Positions 38,963-47,262 of a stretch of 64,000 nucleotides of DNA are shown piece after piece (the stretch's first letter is position 1; every line of letters starts with the position of its first letter). The position numbers and the translations under genes are program-made. This DNA is from Alsobacter soli (lineage in GTDB: Bacteria; Pseudomonadota; Alphaproteobacteria; Rhizobiales; Beijerinckiaceae). The stretch covers positions 95,543 through 159,542 of the forward strand of contig NZ_PVZS01000011.1 in assembly GCF_003004785.1 (NCBI RefSeq). Direction: 5' to 3'. The notes beneath the pieces were generated by a model. It searched no databases. It was not told the DNA's origin and worked only from the letters and a program-made list of their open reading frames with translations.

Positions 38963-40681
38963 ATGCGACTGAGCGATTCGCGAATCACGCCCTGGGCGTT
39001 GCTGGGCGGAAGCGTGGCGTCCAGCGTGTGGCTGAGTTGGGCCGCGCTGGATCATTCGGGCCTCTTCGCGCCGGCCGTAGGCCTTGTGGGAGCCGCGCTG
39101 GCCGGCGCGGCGGCCACCCTCCGGGGGCGTGGCGCTGCGGTGGACGGCGCCAGCCGCGAGGGAGGAGGGCGACTCGTCGACACGGCGCCGCTCGAGACCC
39201 TCGAGCGGATCCACGCAGCCATGGACAGCTCGCCCACCAACGTCCTGCTGGCGGACCGGGACCACCGGATCGTCTACGCCAACGCATCCGTGCAGAAGCT
39301 CTTTCGCGAACACGTGGAGGACTTCCGCGCCACGCTGCCGCATTTCGATCCGGATCAGATCCTCGGTCGTTCCATGGGAGTGTTCCACCGCAATCCGGCG
39401 CACCAGGAGCAGATGGTCAGCGCCCTCTCCAAGCTGCACATCGCCCGGGTGAAGGTCGGGCGCAGGAGCTTCGACCTGGTGGTGTCCCCGGTGAAGGACG
39501 CGCGGGGCGAACGCCTCGGGGCCATGCTGGAATGGCGGGACGTCACCGCCGAAGTCGCCGCCCAGGACGAAGTGACGGCGCTTGCCGAGGCGGCCCAGCA
39601 CGGCCGATTCGATCGCCGGCTCGAGCTCGCCGGAAAGTCCGGCTTCTTCCGCAGGATCGCGGAGAGCATGAACGGCTTCTGCGAGGCCGTTGACCAGTCC
39701 ACGTCCGAGATCGCCGGCAGCCTGCGCGCCCTGGCCCAGGGCGATCTGACCCGGATGATCGATTCGGCGCACGAGGGCAGGCTCGGCGAGCTGCGCGACG
39801 CCTTCAACGAAACGGTGAGGCGGTTGTCAGAAACGGTCGCCTCCATCCAGGGAACGGCTGCGGACGTGCGCCAGGCGGCGCGCGAGATCGCCAGCGGGGC
39901 TGATGACCTGTCGTCCCGCACGGAGCAGCAGGCGTCCTCCCTGGAGGAGACCGCCGCCACCACCGAGCAGCTGGCCGCGTCCGTGAAGGCTTCGGCCCAA
40001 TCGTCGCATATGGCCGTGTCCGCCGCCGAGGAGGCCCGCCGCGTGGCCGAGAACGGCGGTCAGGTGGTGTCGCAGGCGGTCTCCGCCATGGAGCGGATCG
40101 AGCAGGCCTCCAAGCGCATCTCCGACATCATCGGCGTGATCGAGGAGATCGCCTTCCAGACCAACCTTCTCGCGCTGAACGCCGCGGTCGAGGCCGCGCG
40201 GGCCGGCGAGGCCGGCAAGGGATTCGCCGTGGTGGCTTCGGAGGTGCGCACCCTCGCCCAGCGCTCCAGCGAGGCGGCGAAGGACATCACCACCCTGATC
40301 AACACCTCCGCCCAGGAGGTGGACCAGGGCGTCCATCTGGTCCGGTCGACGGGCGAAGCCTTGTCGGAGATCGTGAATGCGTCCCAGCGCGTCGCCGGCA
40401 CCGTCACGGAGATTTCAAGCGCGACGGCCGAGCAGGCCAGCGGCATCGACGAGATGGCCCAGGCCATCTCGCATCTGGACGAAATGACCCAGCAGAACGC
40501 CGCTCTCGCCGAGCAGAGCGCCGCTTCCGCATCGACCCTGAACACTCAGTTGCAGCGGCTCAACGAGCTGGTGGCGCATTTCCGGACCAGCGACGCAAAG
40601 CGTGAGGAGCCCGGCCGATCCGGGTGGGGCGGGGGAGAGTGGGGGGCAGCCGAGCCAGTGAGGATGAGGGCTCGACGCTAG
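38963..40681 (+). CDS. Methyl-accepting chemotaxis protein with PAS domain
   Basis: The 572-residue receptor has two short N-terminal hydrophobic stretches (about 14-32 and 38-55), a PAS-like domain (about 85-200; [20 protein letters not shown]), a HAMP-like linker, and a long MCP signalling coiled coil. The hairpin tip is [30 protein letters not shown] (in two parts). No periplasmic sensor is visible, so it probably senses an internal or membrane signal. ATG 38963 has GGGAGG four bases upstream. No che genes are nearby. Confidence 0.92.
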   Translation: MRLSDSRITPWALLGGSVASSVWLSWAALDHSGLFAPAVGLVGAALAGAAATLRGRGAAVDGASREGGGRLVDTAPLETLERIHAAMDSSPTNVLLADRDHRIVYANASVQKLFREHVEDFRATLPHFDPDQILGRSMGVFHRNPAHQEQMVSALSKLHIARVKVGRRSFDLVVSPVKDARGERLGAMLEWRDVTAEVAAQDEVTALAEAAQHGRFDRRLELAGKSGFFRRIAESMNGFCEAVDQSTSEIAGSLRALAQGDLTRMIDSAHEGRLGELRDAFNETVRRLSETVASIQGTAADVRQAAREIASGADDLSSRTEQQASSLEETAATTEQLAASVKASAQSSHMAVSAAEEARRVAENGGQVVSQAVSAMERIEQASKRISDIIGVIEEIAFQTNLLALNAAVEAARAGEAGKGFAVVASEVRTLAQRSSEAAKDITTLINTSAQEVDQGVHLVRSTGEALSEIVNASQRVAGTVTEISSATAEQASGIDEMAQAISHLDEMTQQNAALAEQSAASASTLNTQLQRLNELVAHFRTSDAKREEPGRSGWGGGEWGAAEPVRMRARR

Positions 40682-40684
40682 GCC

Positions 40685-40718
40685 GAAGGGGCGCCGCTCC
40701 GGTCGAGCGGCGCCCTTC
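40685..40718. terminator. Hairpin between the chemoreceptor and a minus-strand gene
   Basis: The arms GAAGGGGCGCCGCTC and GAGCGGCGCCCTTC (one bulged G, 5-nt loop) form a strong stem between two convergent genes. There is no long T-run, so termination efficiency is uncertain. Confidence 0.6.
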
Positions 40719-40719
40719 G

Positions 40720-41052
40720 TCAGTTCCTCTGGGCGCAGACGGCGGACGGCCTCGGGCTGCGTCCTTTCGGCTGGACGCCGGCCGGGTCCACGGAAGCCTC
40801 GGCTTGCGCGCGGGCGTAGCGGAACACCGAGCGGGTCAGGAGGAGCCCCTGCGCCAGCCCTTCCGCCTGCTCCTCATACGCGAAGGCGCCCGTGTCCAAG
40901 GCCTTGATCTCGTTCAACGCCAGGGTCTCGAGCCGATCGAAGGCTTCCGTGTCCTGGTTGGCGTCCTGGTAGGCGTGGATCACCACCTGCATGGCGCGCA
41001 TCAGGGCCGCAATGGTGATGGTGTCCACCGACAGGAGAACTTCATCGGTCAT
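40720..41052 (-). CDS. Hypothetical small helical protein
   Basis: The product is 110 residues from ATG 41052, which has AAGG nine bases upstream; ATG 41061 is the alternative. It is mostly helical and soluble (VDTITIAALMRAMQVVIHAY, then FDRLETLALNEIKALDTG) with a basic tail. I do not recognise the family. It faces the chemoreceptor and is separated from the upstream ABC operon by a 249-bp AT-richer gap, which probably holds its promoter. Confidence 0.6.
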   Translation of the reverse strand: MTDEVLLSVDTITIAALMRAMQVVIHAYQDANQDTEAFDRLETLALNEIKALDTGAFAYEEQAEGLAQGLLLTRSVFRYARAQAEASVDPAGVQPKGRSPRPSAVCAQRN

Positions 41053-41301
41053 CGTCCGCATCCTTGTTTGCTGATCGAGGCGGCGGGGCTCTAGGGCCCT
41101 CATCGCGCCGCGACGGTGCCGGCTTGGCGCCGAACGTGAGCTCAGGGTGCGGGAGACACTCGTGCTTGAGAAGCAACTGCAGGTTGTAACGCAGCTTGCA
41201 TATCGCGAATCCGCTGCGTTTCGCCTGAGTTGCACATCACGTGGTGAACACGCGATTAACATGAGTTCCAGTAGAGTTGATATTAATCATGCGACCTTGC
41301 G
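41053..41301. other. AT-richer intergenic region upstream of the 110-residue gene
   Basis: No gene was found. The 41160-41300 stretch is clearly more AT-rich than its surroundings, as expected of a promoter for the minus-strand 110-residue gene. A CACGTG-containing dyad TCACGTGGTGA occurs at 41237-41247. The end of the ABC operon at 41302 has no clear terminator. Confidence 0.4.
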
Positions 41302-42150
41302 TCAGGCAATCTGGAGCGCTTCCATGTCGGCCCGCTCGGCGTTGCGCAGGGCCGCCCTTTCCCGGGCTGATTCGCGCCTCCTCATGACCTCGTAAGCCAC
41401 TGCTCCCACTACGGTAACCAGGATGAGGATCAGCCCGAGGGCGTTGACGGCCGGCGTCAGGCCCGTCCGGACCTTCGAGGCGATGTAGATGGTGAGTGTT
41501 GTATCCGTGCCACGGGTGAAAAGAGTCGTGTTGTAGTTCTCGAACGACTGGAAGAACGCGAGCACGGCGCCGGACAGGATGGCAGGCTTGAGATGCGGCG
41601 CCAGGATTCGCCGGAACACCTGCCCATGGCTGGCGCCGAGGTCGAGCGCGGCCTCCTCCAGGCTGGTGTCGAAACGCTGCAGCCGCGCCAGCACCATCAG
41701 CATCACGTAGGCGGTGATGAAGCTGGACTGGCCGATCACGGCCAGATGGAGGCCGCCCTTCACGCCCAGCCGGTCCCAGAACACCAGCGTCGAGATGCCG
41801 ATGATCACGCCGGGCGTGAGCAGCGGCGAGACCATCACGGCATAGAGCAGGCTTCGCGCCCGGGCGTGAACGCCATTGAGCACCACGGCCGCCGCCACCC
41901 CGAGCGGCACCGACACGAGGATCACGAAGAAGCCGATGATGAAGCTGTTCTCCAGCGCCACCCACATGCCGGCGTCGTTGTAGAGCGCCTCGAACCAGCG
42001 GGTTGTGGTTCCGAGCCAGGGCGTCACCGTCGGAAACCGGCTCGTGTTGAACGTCGCTGCCGCCATGATCACCAGCGGCAGGAACAGGTAGACCAGGAAC
42101 ACGCCCAGATAGATCTGGAGCAGCCGGTCCGAGGCGCGTGAAGCCTGCAT
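41302..42150 (-). CDS. ABC transporter permease, PotC/PotI type
   Basis: The 282-residue permease has six hydrophobic helices and the BPD/EAA loop EEAALDLGASHGQVFRRILAP. YLFLPLVIMAAATFNTSRFP at the N-terminus is typical of the PotC/PotI group of polyamine-type importers. It is the last gene of the four-gene importer operon, 9 bp after the partner permease. The substrate is not fixed by sequence; proximity to preTA makes a pyrimidine-related compound worth testing. Confidence 0.88.
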   Translation of the reverse strand: MQASRASDRLLQIYLGVFLVYLFLPLVIMAAATFNTSRFPTVTPWLGTTTRWFEALYNDAGMWVALENSFIIGFFVILVSVPLGVAAAVVLNGVHARARSLLYAVMVSPLLTPGVIIGISTLVFWDRLGVKGGLHLAVIGQSSFITAYVMLMVLARLQRFDTSLEEAALDLGASHGQVFRRILAPHLKPAILSGAVLAFFQSFENYNTTLFTRGTDTTLTIYIASKVRTGLTPAVNALGLILILVTVVGAVAYEVMRRRESARERAALRNAERADMEALQIA

Positions 42151-42159
42151 CGGCGGCCC

Positions 42160-43068
42160 CTACTTGGCGATGTCGGTCAGCCCGACCCGGAACAGGCGCA
42201 TCATCAGCAGGATGAACGCGACGCACAGGCCGAGCAGGATAAAGGCGTAGGCCGAGCCGAGCGGCCAGTTCTGCGCCTCGAAGAACCAGCTGTAGATGGT
42301 CTCCGTGAACCAGCGCGTGCCCGGGCTGCCCAGCAGCGCCGGCACGACATAGGAGGACGCCGCCAGCACGAACACCATGATGCAGCCCACGGCGATGCCG
42401 GGCTTGGCGTGGGGTATCACCACCCGCCAGTGGATGCGCCATGTCGGCGCGCCGAGGTCCCGAGCCGCCTCGATCTGGTTGCGGTCCAGCGTCTCCAGCG
42501 CGTTGTAGAGCGGGAACATCATGAAAAGGAGAAAGGCGTACGTCATGCCGATCAGCACGCCTGCGCTCCCGGACAGCCAGCGCACCGGCGCGTCGATGAT
42601 CCCGAGCGCCTTGAGGACGATGTTCAGCGGCCCGCTATAGGCGAGCAGGATGTACCACGAGAAGGTGCGCAGGATCTCGTTGATCCAGAACGGGATCACC
42701 AGGATCAGCAGCAGGAAGGCCGTGCGCTCCGGCGTCGCCACCTTGGCCAGGTAGAAGGCCACCGGGTAGCACACGAGGAGGCAGATGAAGGTGACGAGCG
42801 ACGCGCCCCACATGGTTCGCAGGAAGACCCGGAAGTCGTCCGGGAAGTCCCAGTGGAGCAGGTCCACGCCCCGGAACAGGGCGGCGTAGTTCTCCAGCGT
42901 GTAGTGGTCCTTCGGCCCGCCCATCTCCACCACGGTCAGGTTGGGATGGAACGAGTACTCGACCATCACGAAGTAGGGCAGGACCACCATGGCCAGCACC
43001 CACACCGCCACGCCGGCCAGCATGGTCAGCGTCATGCCGGTCCCGTAGCGACGGAAGAGCTCGCTCAC
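42160..43068 (-). CDS. ABC transporter permease, PotB/PotH type
   Basis: This 302-residue partner permease has the N-terminal helix MLAGVAVWVLAMVVLPYFVM, the EAA loop QIEAARDLGAPTWRIHWRVV and six membrane helices. With the PotC-like subunit it forms the transmembrane channel. Its start overlaps the ATPase stop by 4 bp. Confidence 0.88.
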   Translation of the reverse strand: MSELFRRYGTGMTLTMLAGVAVWVLAMVVLPYFVMVEYSFHPNLTVVEMGGPKDHYTLENYAALFRGVDLLHWDFPDDFRVFLRTMWGASLVTFICLLVCYPVAFYLAKVATPERTAFLLLILVIPFWINEILRTFSWYILLAYSGPLNIVLKALGIIDAPVRWLSGSAGVLIGMTYAFLLFMMFPLYNALETLDRNQIEAARDLGAPTWRIHWRVVIPHAKPGIAVGCIMVFVLAASSYVVPALLGSPGTRWFTETIYSWFFEAQNWPLGSAYAFILLGLCVAFILLMMRLFRVGLTDIAK

Positions 43069-44147
43069 GCGGCGGCCTCCGCCGAGGCGGGCAGGACTAC
43101 GGCGCTCTCGGGCGGGAAGCCGAGGGACAGCTCGATGCCGGGCGACAGGCTCGGAAGGGCGCCGTCGTTGGAGGCCTGCACGATAAGCTCTCCACCCCCC
43201 GGGCCGGCCAGGAACAGGTTCGCGAAGCTGCCCTCGAAATCGACGTGGTGGATGCGCGCGCTGAGCTGGTTGGGGCAGGCCTGTCCCATCCGCATCCGCT
43301 CGGGCCGGACGAACAGCACGGCCGGATCGCCGGGGCGGACGCCCTCGCCGGCCTTGCCGGCCAGCGGACCCGCGGGCGTATCCACCCGCGCCACCCCGCC
43401 CTCGACGGACGCGACCGTGCCGGCGAACCGGTTGTTCTCGCCCACGAAGGTCGCCACGAAAGGCGTGCGCGGGGCGTCGTAGATGTCGCTGGGGGCGCCC
43501 ACCTGCTCGATTCGCCCGCGCGACATCACCGCCACCCGGTCCGACATGGTCAGGGCCTCGCCCTGGTCATGGGTGATGTAGATGAAGGTCACGCCCGTGC
43601 GCCGCTGGATGGCGCGCAGCTCTGCCCGCATGTGCTGGCGCAACTTGAGGTCGAGCGCCGACAGCGGCTCGTCCAGCAGCATGACCTTGGGCTCCACGGC
43701 CAGCGCCCGCGCGATCGCCACGCGCTGCTTCATGCCGCCTGACAGCTCGCTGATGCGCTTGTCGGCGGCGTCCGGCATGGCGATGAGATCGAGCAGCTCC
43801 ATCGCGCGTTTGCGCCGCTTCTCCTTGGAGACGCCCCGGACTTCGAGGCCGAAGGCGATGTTCTCCCACACGGTCATGAGCGGGAAGAGCGCCAGGTTCT
43901 GGAAGATCAGCGCGGTCGGGCGCTGGTTCGGGCCGATGCCGGCCATGTCCCGCCCGCCGATGCGCACCTGCCCCTCCGTGGGCTCGGTGAAGCCCGAAAG
44001 GATCCGCAGGATTGTGGTCTTGCCGCAGCCGGATGGGCCCAGGAAGGAGAAGAACTCGCCGGCTTTCACCGTGAGATTGATGTCGCGCACGGCCGTGAAG
44101 TCGCCGAAGCGCATGGTGACGTGGTCGAGTACGACGTCCTGGCTCAT
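43065..44147 (-). CDS. ABC transporter ATPase, PotA/PotG type
   Basis: The 360-residue ATPase has Walker A GPSGCGKTT near residue 38, the LSGGMKQRV signature, Walker B VMLLDEPLSALDLK, the H-loop YITHDQGEA and a C-terminal TOBE domain from about residue 240, as in PotA. It energises the import complex. A 155-bp gap holding an alphaproteobacterial repeat separates it from the binding-protein gene upstream. Confidence 0.93.
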   Translation of the reverse strand: MSQDVVLDHVTMRFGDFTAVRDINLTVKAGEFFSFLGPSGCGKTTILRILSGFTEPTEGQVRIGGRDMAGIGPNQRPTALIFQNLALFPLMTVWENIAFGLEVRGVSKEKRRKRAMELLDLIAMPDAADKRISELSGGMKQRVAIARALAVEPKVMLLDEPLSALDLKLRQHMRAELRAIQRRTGVTFIYITHDQGEALTMSDRVAVMSRGRIEQVGAPSDIYDAPRTPFVATFVGENNRFAGTVASVEGGVARVDTPAGPLAGKAGEGVRPGDPAVLFVRPERMRMGQACPNQLSARIHHVDFEGSFANLFLAGPGGGELIVQASNDGALPSLSPGIELSLGFPPESAVVLPASAEAAA

Positions 44148-44206
44148 GGGCCTCCGGGGGCGGTCGGGCCGAAAAGGTGCGGCGGAGCGGTCGACCCGTC
44201 ACCCGC

Positions 44207-44232
44207 CGTCATGCCCGGGCTTGTCCCGGGCG
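44207..44232. repeat. Short CCCGGGC-type palindromic repeat (family C)
   Basis: GTCATGCCCGGGCTTGTCCC continues into GGGCGAC. The GCCCGGG/CCCGGGC dyad matches a common alphaproteobacterial intergenic repeat. It lies in the gap between the binding protein and ATPase genes of the importer operon and could form a processing or attenuating hairpin. Confidence 0.6.
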
Positions 44233-44302
44233 ACGCTGAGGCCGCGCCGCCGATGGCCGGGGAAGCCCCGTCCACCGACGGCCTGAAGCGGCCTGGACCA
44301 GC

Positions 44303-45454
44303 TTACGCCGACATGAACTTCTTGGCGTACTCCGTCCGCTTGGTGATGAACCAGGACGGCTGCGCCGGCCACCACCAGAGCTTCTTCAGGGCGTCGCCCG
44401 GATAGGCGGTCTGGAAGAACTTCTTGGCGTTGGCGTCCGCCAGGTCGACAGCGCCCTTGGAGGTGGAGTTCGCCCCGTAGGCCGCCGCCCAGGCCGCGCC
44501 GCCTTCCGGCGAGTTGATCCAGGAGATCCACGCGTAAACCTGCTCCAGGTTCTTGGCGCCCTTCAGCAGCACGAAGTTCTGCAGCCAGCACACGGTGCCC
44601 TCCACCGGCGCGATGTAGCCGATGGGGAAGCCTTCCTTCATGAGCGCGGCGGCCGAGGTGTCCCAGCACATGCCGACCGTGCAGCCGTTGGTGCGGAAGG
44701 CGCCCTGCGCCTCGTTCTCGTTGGACCAGAACTGCGCCACGTTCTTCCGCTTGGCGAGCGCGAACTTCAGGATCTCGTCGTAGTTCGCGGTCATCTTGGC
44801 TTCGTCTTTGAAGCTGTCCTCGAACTTGTGCGGCAGCTTGCCCTGCGCGTCGAGCCCGCGCCCGATGGCGACGAGCCCGGAATGGCCGCGCAGCGTGAGC
44901 TTGCCCGCGTACTTGTCGTCCCACAGGTCCATCAGGCTCGCCTTGCCATAGACCATGGGGGCTTCCTTGGCATGGAAGGTGAGCGATTCGCTGCCCCACA
45001 CCGAGCTCGCGCCATAGCGCTTGCCGTTCACCTTCAGCGCATCCGCGGCGCCGCCCTGCAGGAAGGCCGGGTCGACGCCGTCGATGTTCATGCGCTTCTC
45101 GTCCCAGGGCTGGACGAAGTCGTTGTCGGTCCAGCTCAGCAGGCGGTCGGAGGTCGGCTCGCAGATATCGAAGCTGCCATTCGTGGCGGCGCCCGTCTTG
45201 GCCTGGGCGACCATCTCGTCCTGGCTGCCATAGCCGGTGAAGTTGATCTTGATGCCGGTCTTTTTCTCGAACTGGGCGAAGACCCTCGGGAACTCGTCGT
45301 ATCCGGCCCAGCCCAGGAAGTTCATGGCGCCGGACGAGGCTAGGGAGCCGCGGATGATGGCCGGGGAGGCGACCGTGAGGGCGGCTGCGGCCGCGCCCGT
45401 CTTGATCAGCCCGCGCCGGGAGACAAGCCCGGCTTCATTGTCACGCTTCGTCAT
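44303..45454 (-). CDS. Periplasmic substrate-binding protein, PotD/PotF type, Tat-exported
   Basis: The 383-residue protein has a twin-arginine signal (SRRGLIK at 12-18, then AAAAALTVASPAI). The mature part is the PotD-like fold: MNFLGWAGYDEFPRVFAQFE, SQDEMVAQAKTGAATNGSFD, AYWISWINSP-like AWISWINSPEGGAAW. Tat export suggests folding before secretion. It is first in the operon and divergent from preTA across a 423-bp regulatory region. The family binds polyamines, but the ligand here is unknown. Confidence 0.88.
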   Translation of the reverse strand: MTKRDNEAGLVSRRGLIKTGAAAAALTVASPAIIRGSLASSGAMNFLGWAGYDEFPRVFAQFEKKTGIKINFTGYGSQDEMVAQAKTGAATNGSFDICEPTSDRLLSWTDNDFVQPWDEKRMNIDGVDPAFLQGGAADALKVNGKRYGASSVWGSESLTFHAKEAPMVYGKASLMDLWDDKYAGKLTLRGHSGLVAIGRGLDAQGKLPHKFEDSFKDEAKMTANYDEILKFALAKRKNVAQFWSNENEAQGAFRTNGCTVGMCWDTSAAALMKEGFPIGYIAPVEGTVCWLQNFVLLKGAKNLEQVYAWISWINSPEGGAAWAAAYGANSTSKGAVDLADANAKKFFQTAYPGDALKKLWWWPAQPSWFITKRTEYAKKFMSA

Positions 45455-45706
45455 GATTTCACCCTCCGAAACACGGCTTCGGCTGCGCCGCGGCCACCGC
45501 GTCCGCTTGAACGCGATTGTTCTTTATTGCCGACACTTTACGGACCCGTGACGCAAAGGGAAGCCGCCAAAAAGCGGCTCCCCCGTGCGTGTGGCCACGC
45601 GTCGGCGGACAGGATGCGTGCGATCATGGAACCCCTCCCACGGTCGTACGGACGGGCTCTCGCCCAAGCTGCAAGCCTAGGTTGGCCCGCCGCCCGAGCG
45701 GCGGAG

Positions 45707-45740
45707 CATTGCGACTGTTGTTTGTCACATTGCGACAGTT
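45707..45740. repeat. Phased direct repeat upstream of preT
   Basis: CATTGCGACTGTT (45707-45719) and CATTGCGACAGTT (45728-45740) are identical in 12 of 13 bases and start 21 bp apart, two helical turns. That phasing is typical of two dimers of an activator binding the same DNA face. They lie about 50-80 bp upstream of the -35-like TTGACA. Confidence 0.55.
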
Positions 45741-45788
45741 CGGCAAGCGCCTGCGTGGCTTGGGGAATGATCCGCTCCCTCGCGTCGC

Positions 45789-45832
45789 TTGACACCTCGC
45801 GGGTCCGGCCTCAACCTGACCAAATGGTCAGG
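45789..45832 (+). promoter_or_regulatory. preTA promoter with RutR-type operator
   Basis: TTGACA (45789-45794) is a good -35; the -10 is weak and would lie under the perfect dyad CCTGACCAAATGGTCAGG (45815-45832, 8-bp arms, 2-bp spacer). The dyad matches the RutR consensus TTGACCAnnTGGTCAA at 12 of 14 fixed positions, only the outermost base of each arm differing. A repressor there would block the promoter. Confidence 0.65.
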
Positions 45833-45877
45833 ATCGGCGCAGGGCCGCCTGCGCCGCGGCGAAGTGGGAGGGGAACC

Positions 45878-47251
45878 ATGAGCGCCAACAGAACCGCAGC
45901 CGGATGGGCGTCCGGGCGGCTGAGCACGGCCGAGCTGGCAGCCAATTTCTCCGACCTGCATCCGCCGCTCGACAGGCACGAGGCCCATGTCGAGGCGGAC
46001 CGCTGCTATTTCTGCTTCGATGCGCCCTGCCAGTCGGCCTGCCCGACCTCCATCGACGTCCCGCTCTTCATTCGCCAGATCCAGGCGGACGACCCGATCG
46101 GCTCCGCGGACACCATTCTGCGGGCCAACGTCTTCGGCGGCATGTGCGCACGCGTGTGCCCCACCGCGACCCTCTGCGAGGAGGCCTGCGTCCGCAACGC
46201 CGCCGAGGGCAAGCCCGTGAAGATCGGCCTGCTCCAGCGCTACGCAACGGACGTAGCCTTCGACCGGGGGCGCCAGCCCTTCACCCGGGCGCCCGCCACA
46301 GGCCGGCGAATCGCCGTGGTCGGCGCCGGCCCTGCCGGCCTCGCCTGCGCCCACAAGCTCGCCGAGCTCGGCCACGACGTGACGGTGTTCGAGGTCCGCC
46401 CCAAGCTCGGCGGCCTCAACGAATACGGCATCGCCTCCTACAAGGCGCCCGACGACTTCGCCCAGCGCGAGGTCGCCTTCGTGCTCTCCATCGGGGGGAT
46501 CGCCGTGGAGGGCGACAAGCGGCTCGGCCAGGACTTCACGCTCGCCGACCTGCGGCGCAAGTTCGACGCCGTGTTCCTCGGCCTGGGCCTGGGCGGCGTC
46601 AACAGGCTCGGCCTCCCCGGGGACGACGCGCTGGAAGGCGTGATGGACGCGGTGGAGTGGATCGCCACCTTGCGCCAGACGGCGGACAAGTCGCAGCTCC
46701 CGGTAGGCCGCCGCGTCGTGGTGATCGGCGGCGGCATGACCGCCGTGGACGCCGCCGTGCAGGCCCGTCGCCTGGGCGCGGAGGAGGTCACGATCGCTTA
46801 CCGACGCGGCCTGGAGGCCATGAAAGCCTCGCTCTACGAGCGACAGCTCGCGCAAACCAACGGCGTCCTGATCCGAACTTGGGCGATGCCGGTCGAACTC
46901 CTCGGCGACAACGGCCGCGTGACGGGGATCACGTTCGAGCGCACCGCCGAAGTGGACGGCAAGCTCCTCGGCGCCGGCGAGTGCTTCACGCTTGCGGCCG
47001 ACATGGTGATGTGCGCCGTAGGGCAGGTCCTTGTCCCGTCCGATCTCGGCGGCGAAGAGCTTCCGGCGCTCAAGGGCGGGCGCATCGTCGTGGATGACGA
47101 GCGCCGCACCAGCCTCCCGGGCGTCTGGGCGGGCGGCGACTGCGTCGCGGGGGGCAAGGACCTCACGGTCGCCGCCGTGGAGGACGGCAAGCAGGCTGCG
47201 CTCTCGATCAACCGCGCCCTCATGGGCGTACTCGCTGCCGCCGCCGAGTAG
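45878..47251 (+). CDS. preT: NAD-dependent dihydropyrimidine dehydrogenase, PreT subunit
   Basis: The 457-residue protein has two N-terminal 4Fe-4S clusters (Cys43/46/51/55 and Cys90/94/100/104), an FAD loop GAGPAG at 149-154, and an NAD loop VVVIGGGMTAVDAA near 285-298, like the N-terminal half of mammalian DPD. With PreA it reduces uracil and thymine using NADH. ATG 45878 follows GGGAGGGGAACC. It is 11 bp from preA. Confidence 0.92.
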   Translation: MSANRTAAGWASGRLSTAELAANFSDLHPPLDRHEAHVEADRCYFCFDAPCQSACPTSIDVPLFIRQIQADDPIGSADTILRANVFGGMCARVCPTATLCEEACVRNAAEGKPVKIGLLQRYATDVAFDRGRQPFTRAPATGRRIAVVGAGPAGLACAHKLAELGHDVTVFEVRPKLGGLNEYGIASYKAPDDFAQREVAFVLSIGGIAVEGDKRLGQDFTLADLRRKFDAVFLGLGLGGVNRLGLPGDDALEGVMDAVEWIATLRQTADKSQLPVGRRVVVIGGGMTAVDAAVQARRLGAEEVTIAYRRGLEAMKASLYERQLAQTNGVLIRTWAMPVELLGDNGRVTGITFERTAEVDGKLLGAGECFTLAADMVMCAVGQVLVPSDLGGEELPALKGGRIVVDDERRTSLPGVWAGGDCVAGGKDLTVAAVEDGKQAALSINRALMGVLAAAAE

Positions 47252-47262
47252 GGGAGGGCGCC

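Larger units (their letters stand above)
45455..45877. promoter_or_regulatory. Divergent regulatory region between the ABC operon and preTA
   Basis: This 423-bp gap contains no convincing gene. It holds a 21-bp-phased direct repeat (45707-45740), a -35-like TTGACA (45789-45794) and a RutR-like palindrome (45815-45832) before the preT Shine-Dalgarno (GGGAGGGGAACC). The minus-strand promoter for the ABC operon should be near 45500-45540, the most AT-rich part (TTCTTTATTGCC). Confidence 0.65.

Noticed and set aside
41235..41250. Possible third parS-like site (CACGTG dyad)
   Set aside because: The core CACGTG is present but the arms match parS at only two of ten positions.
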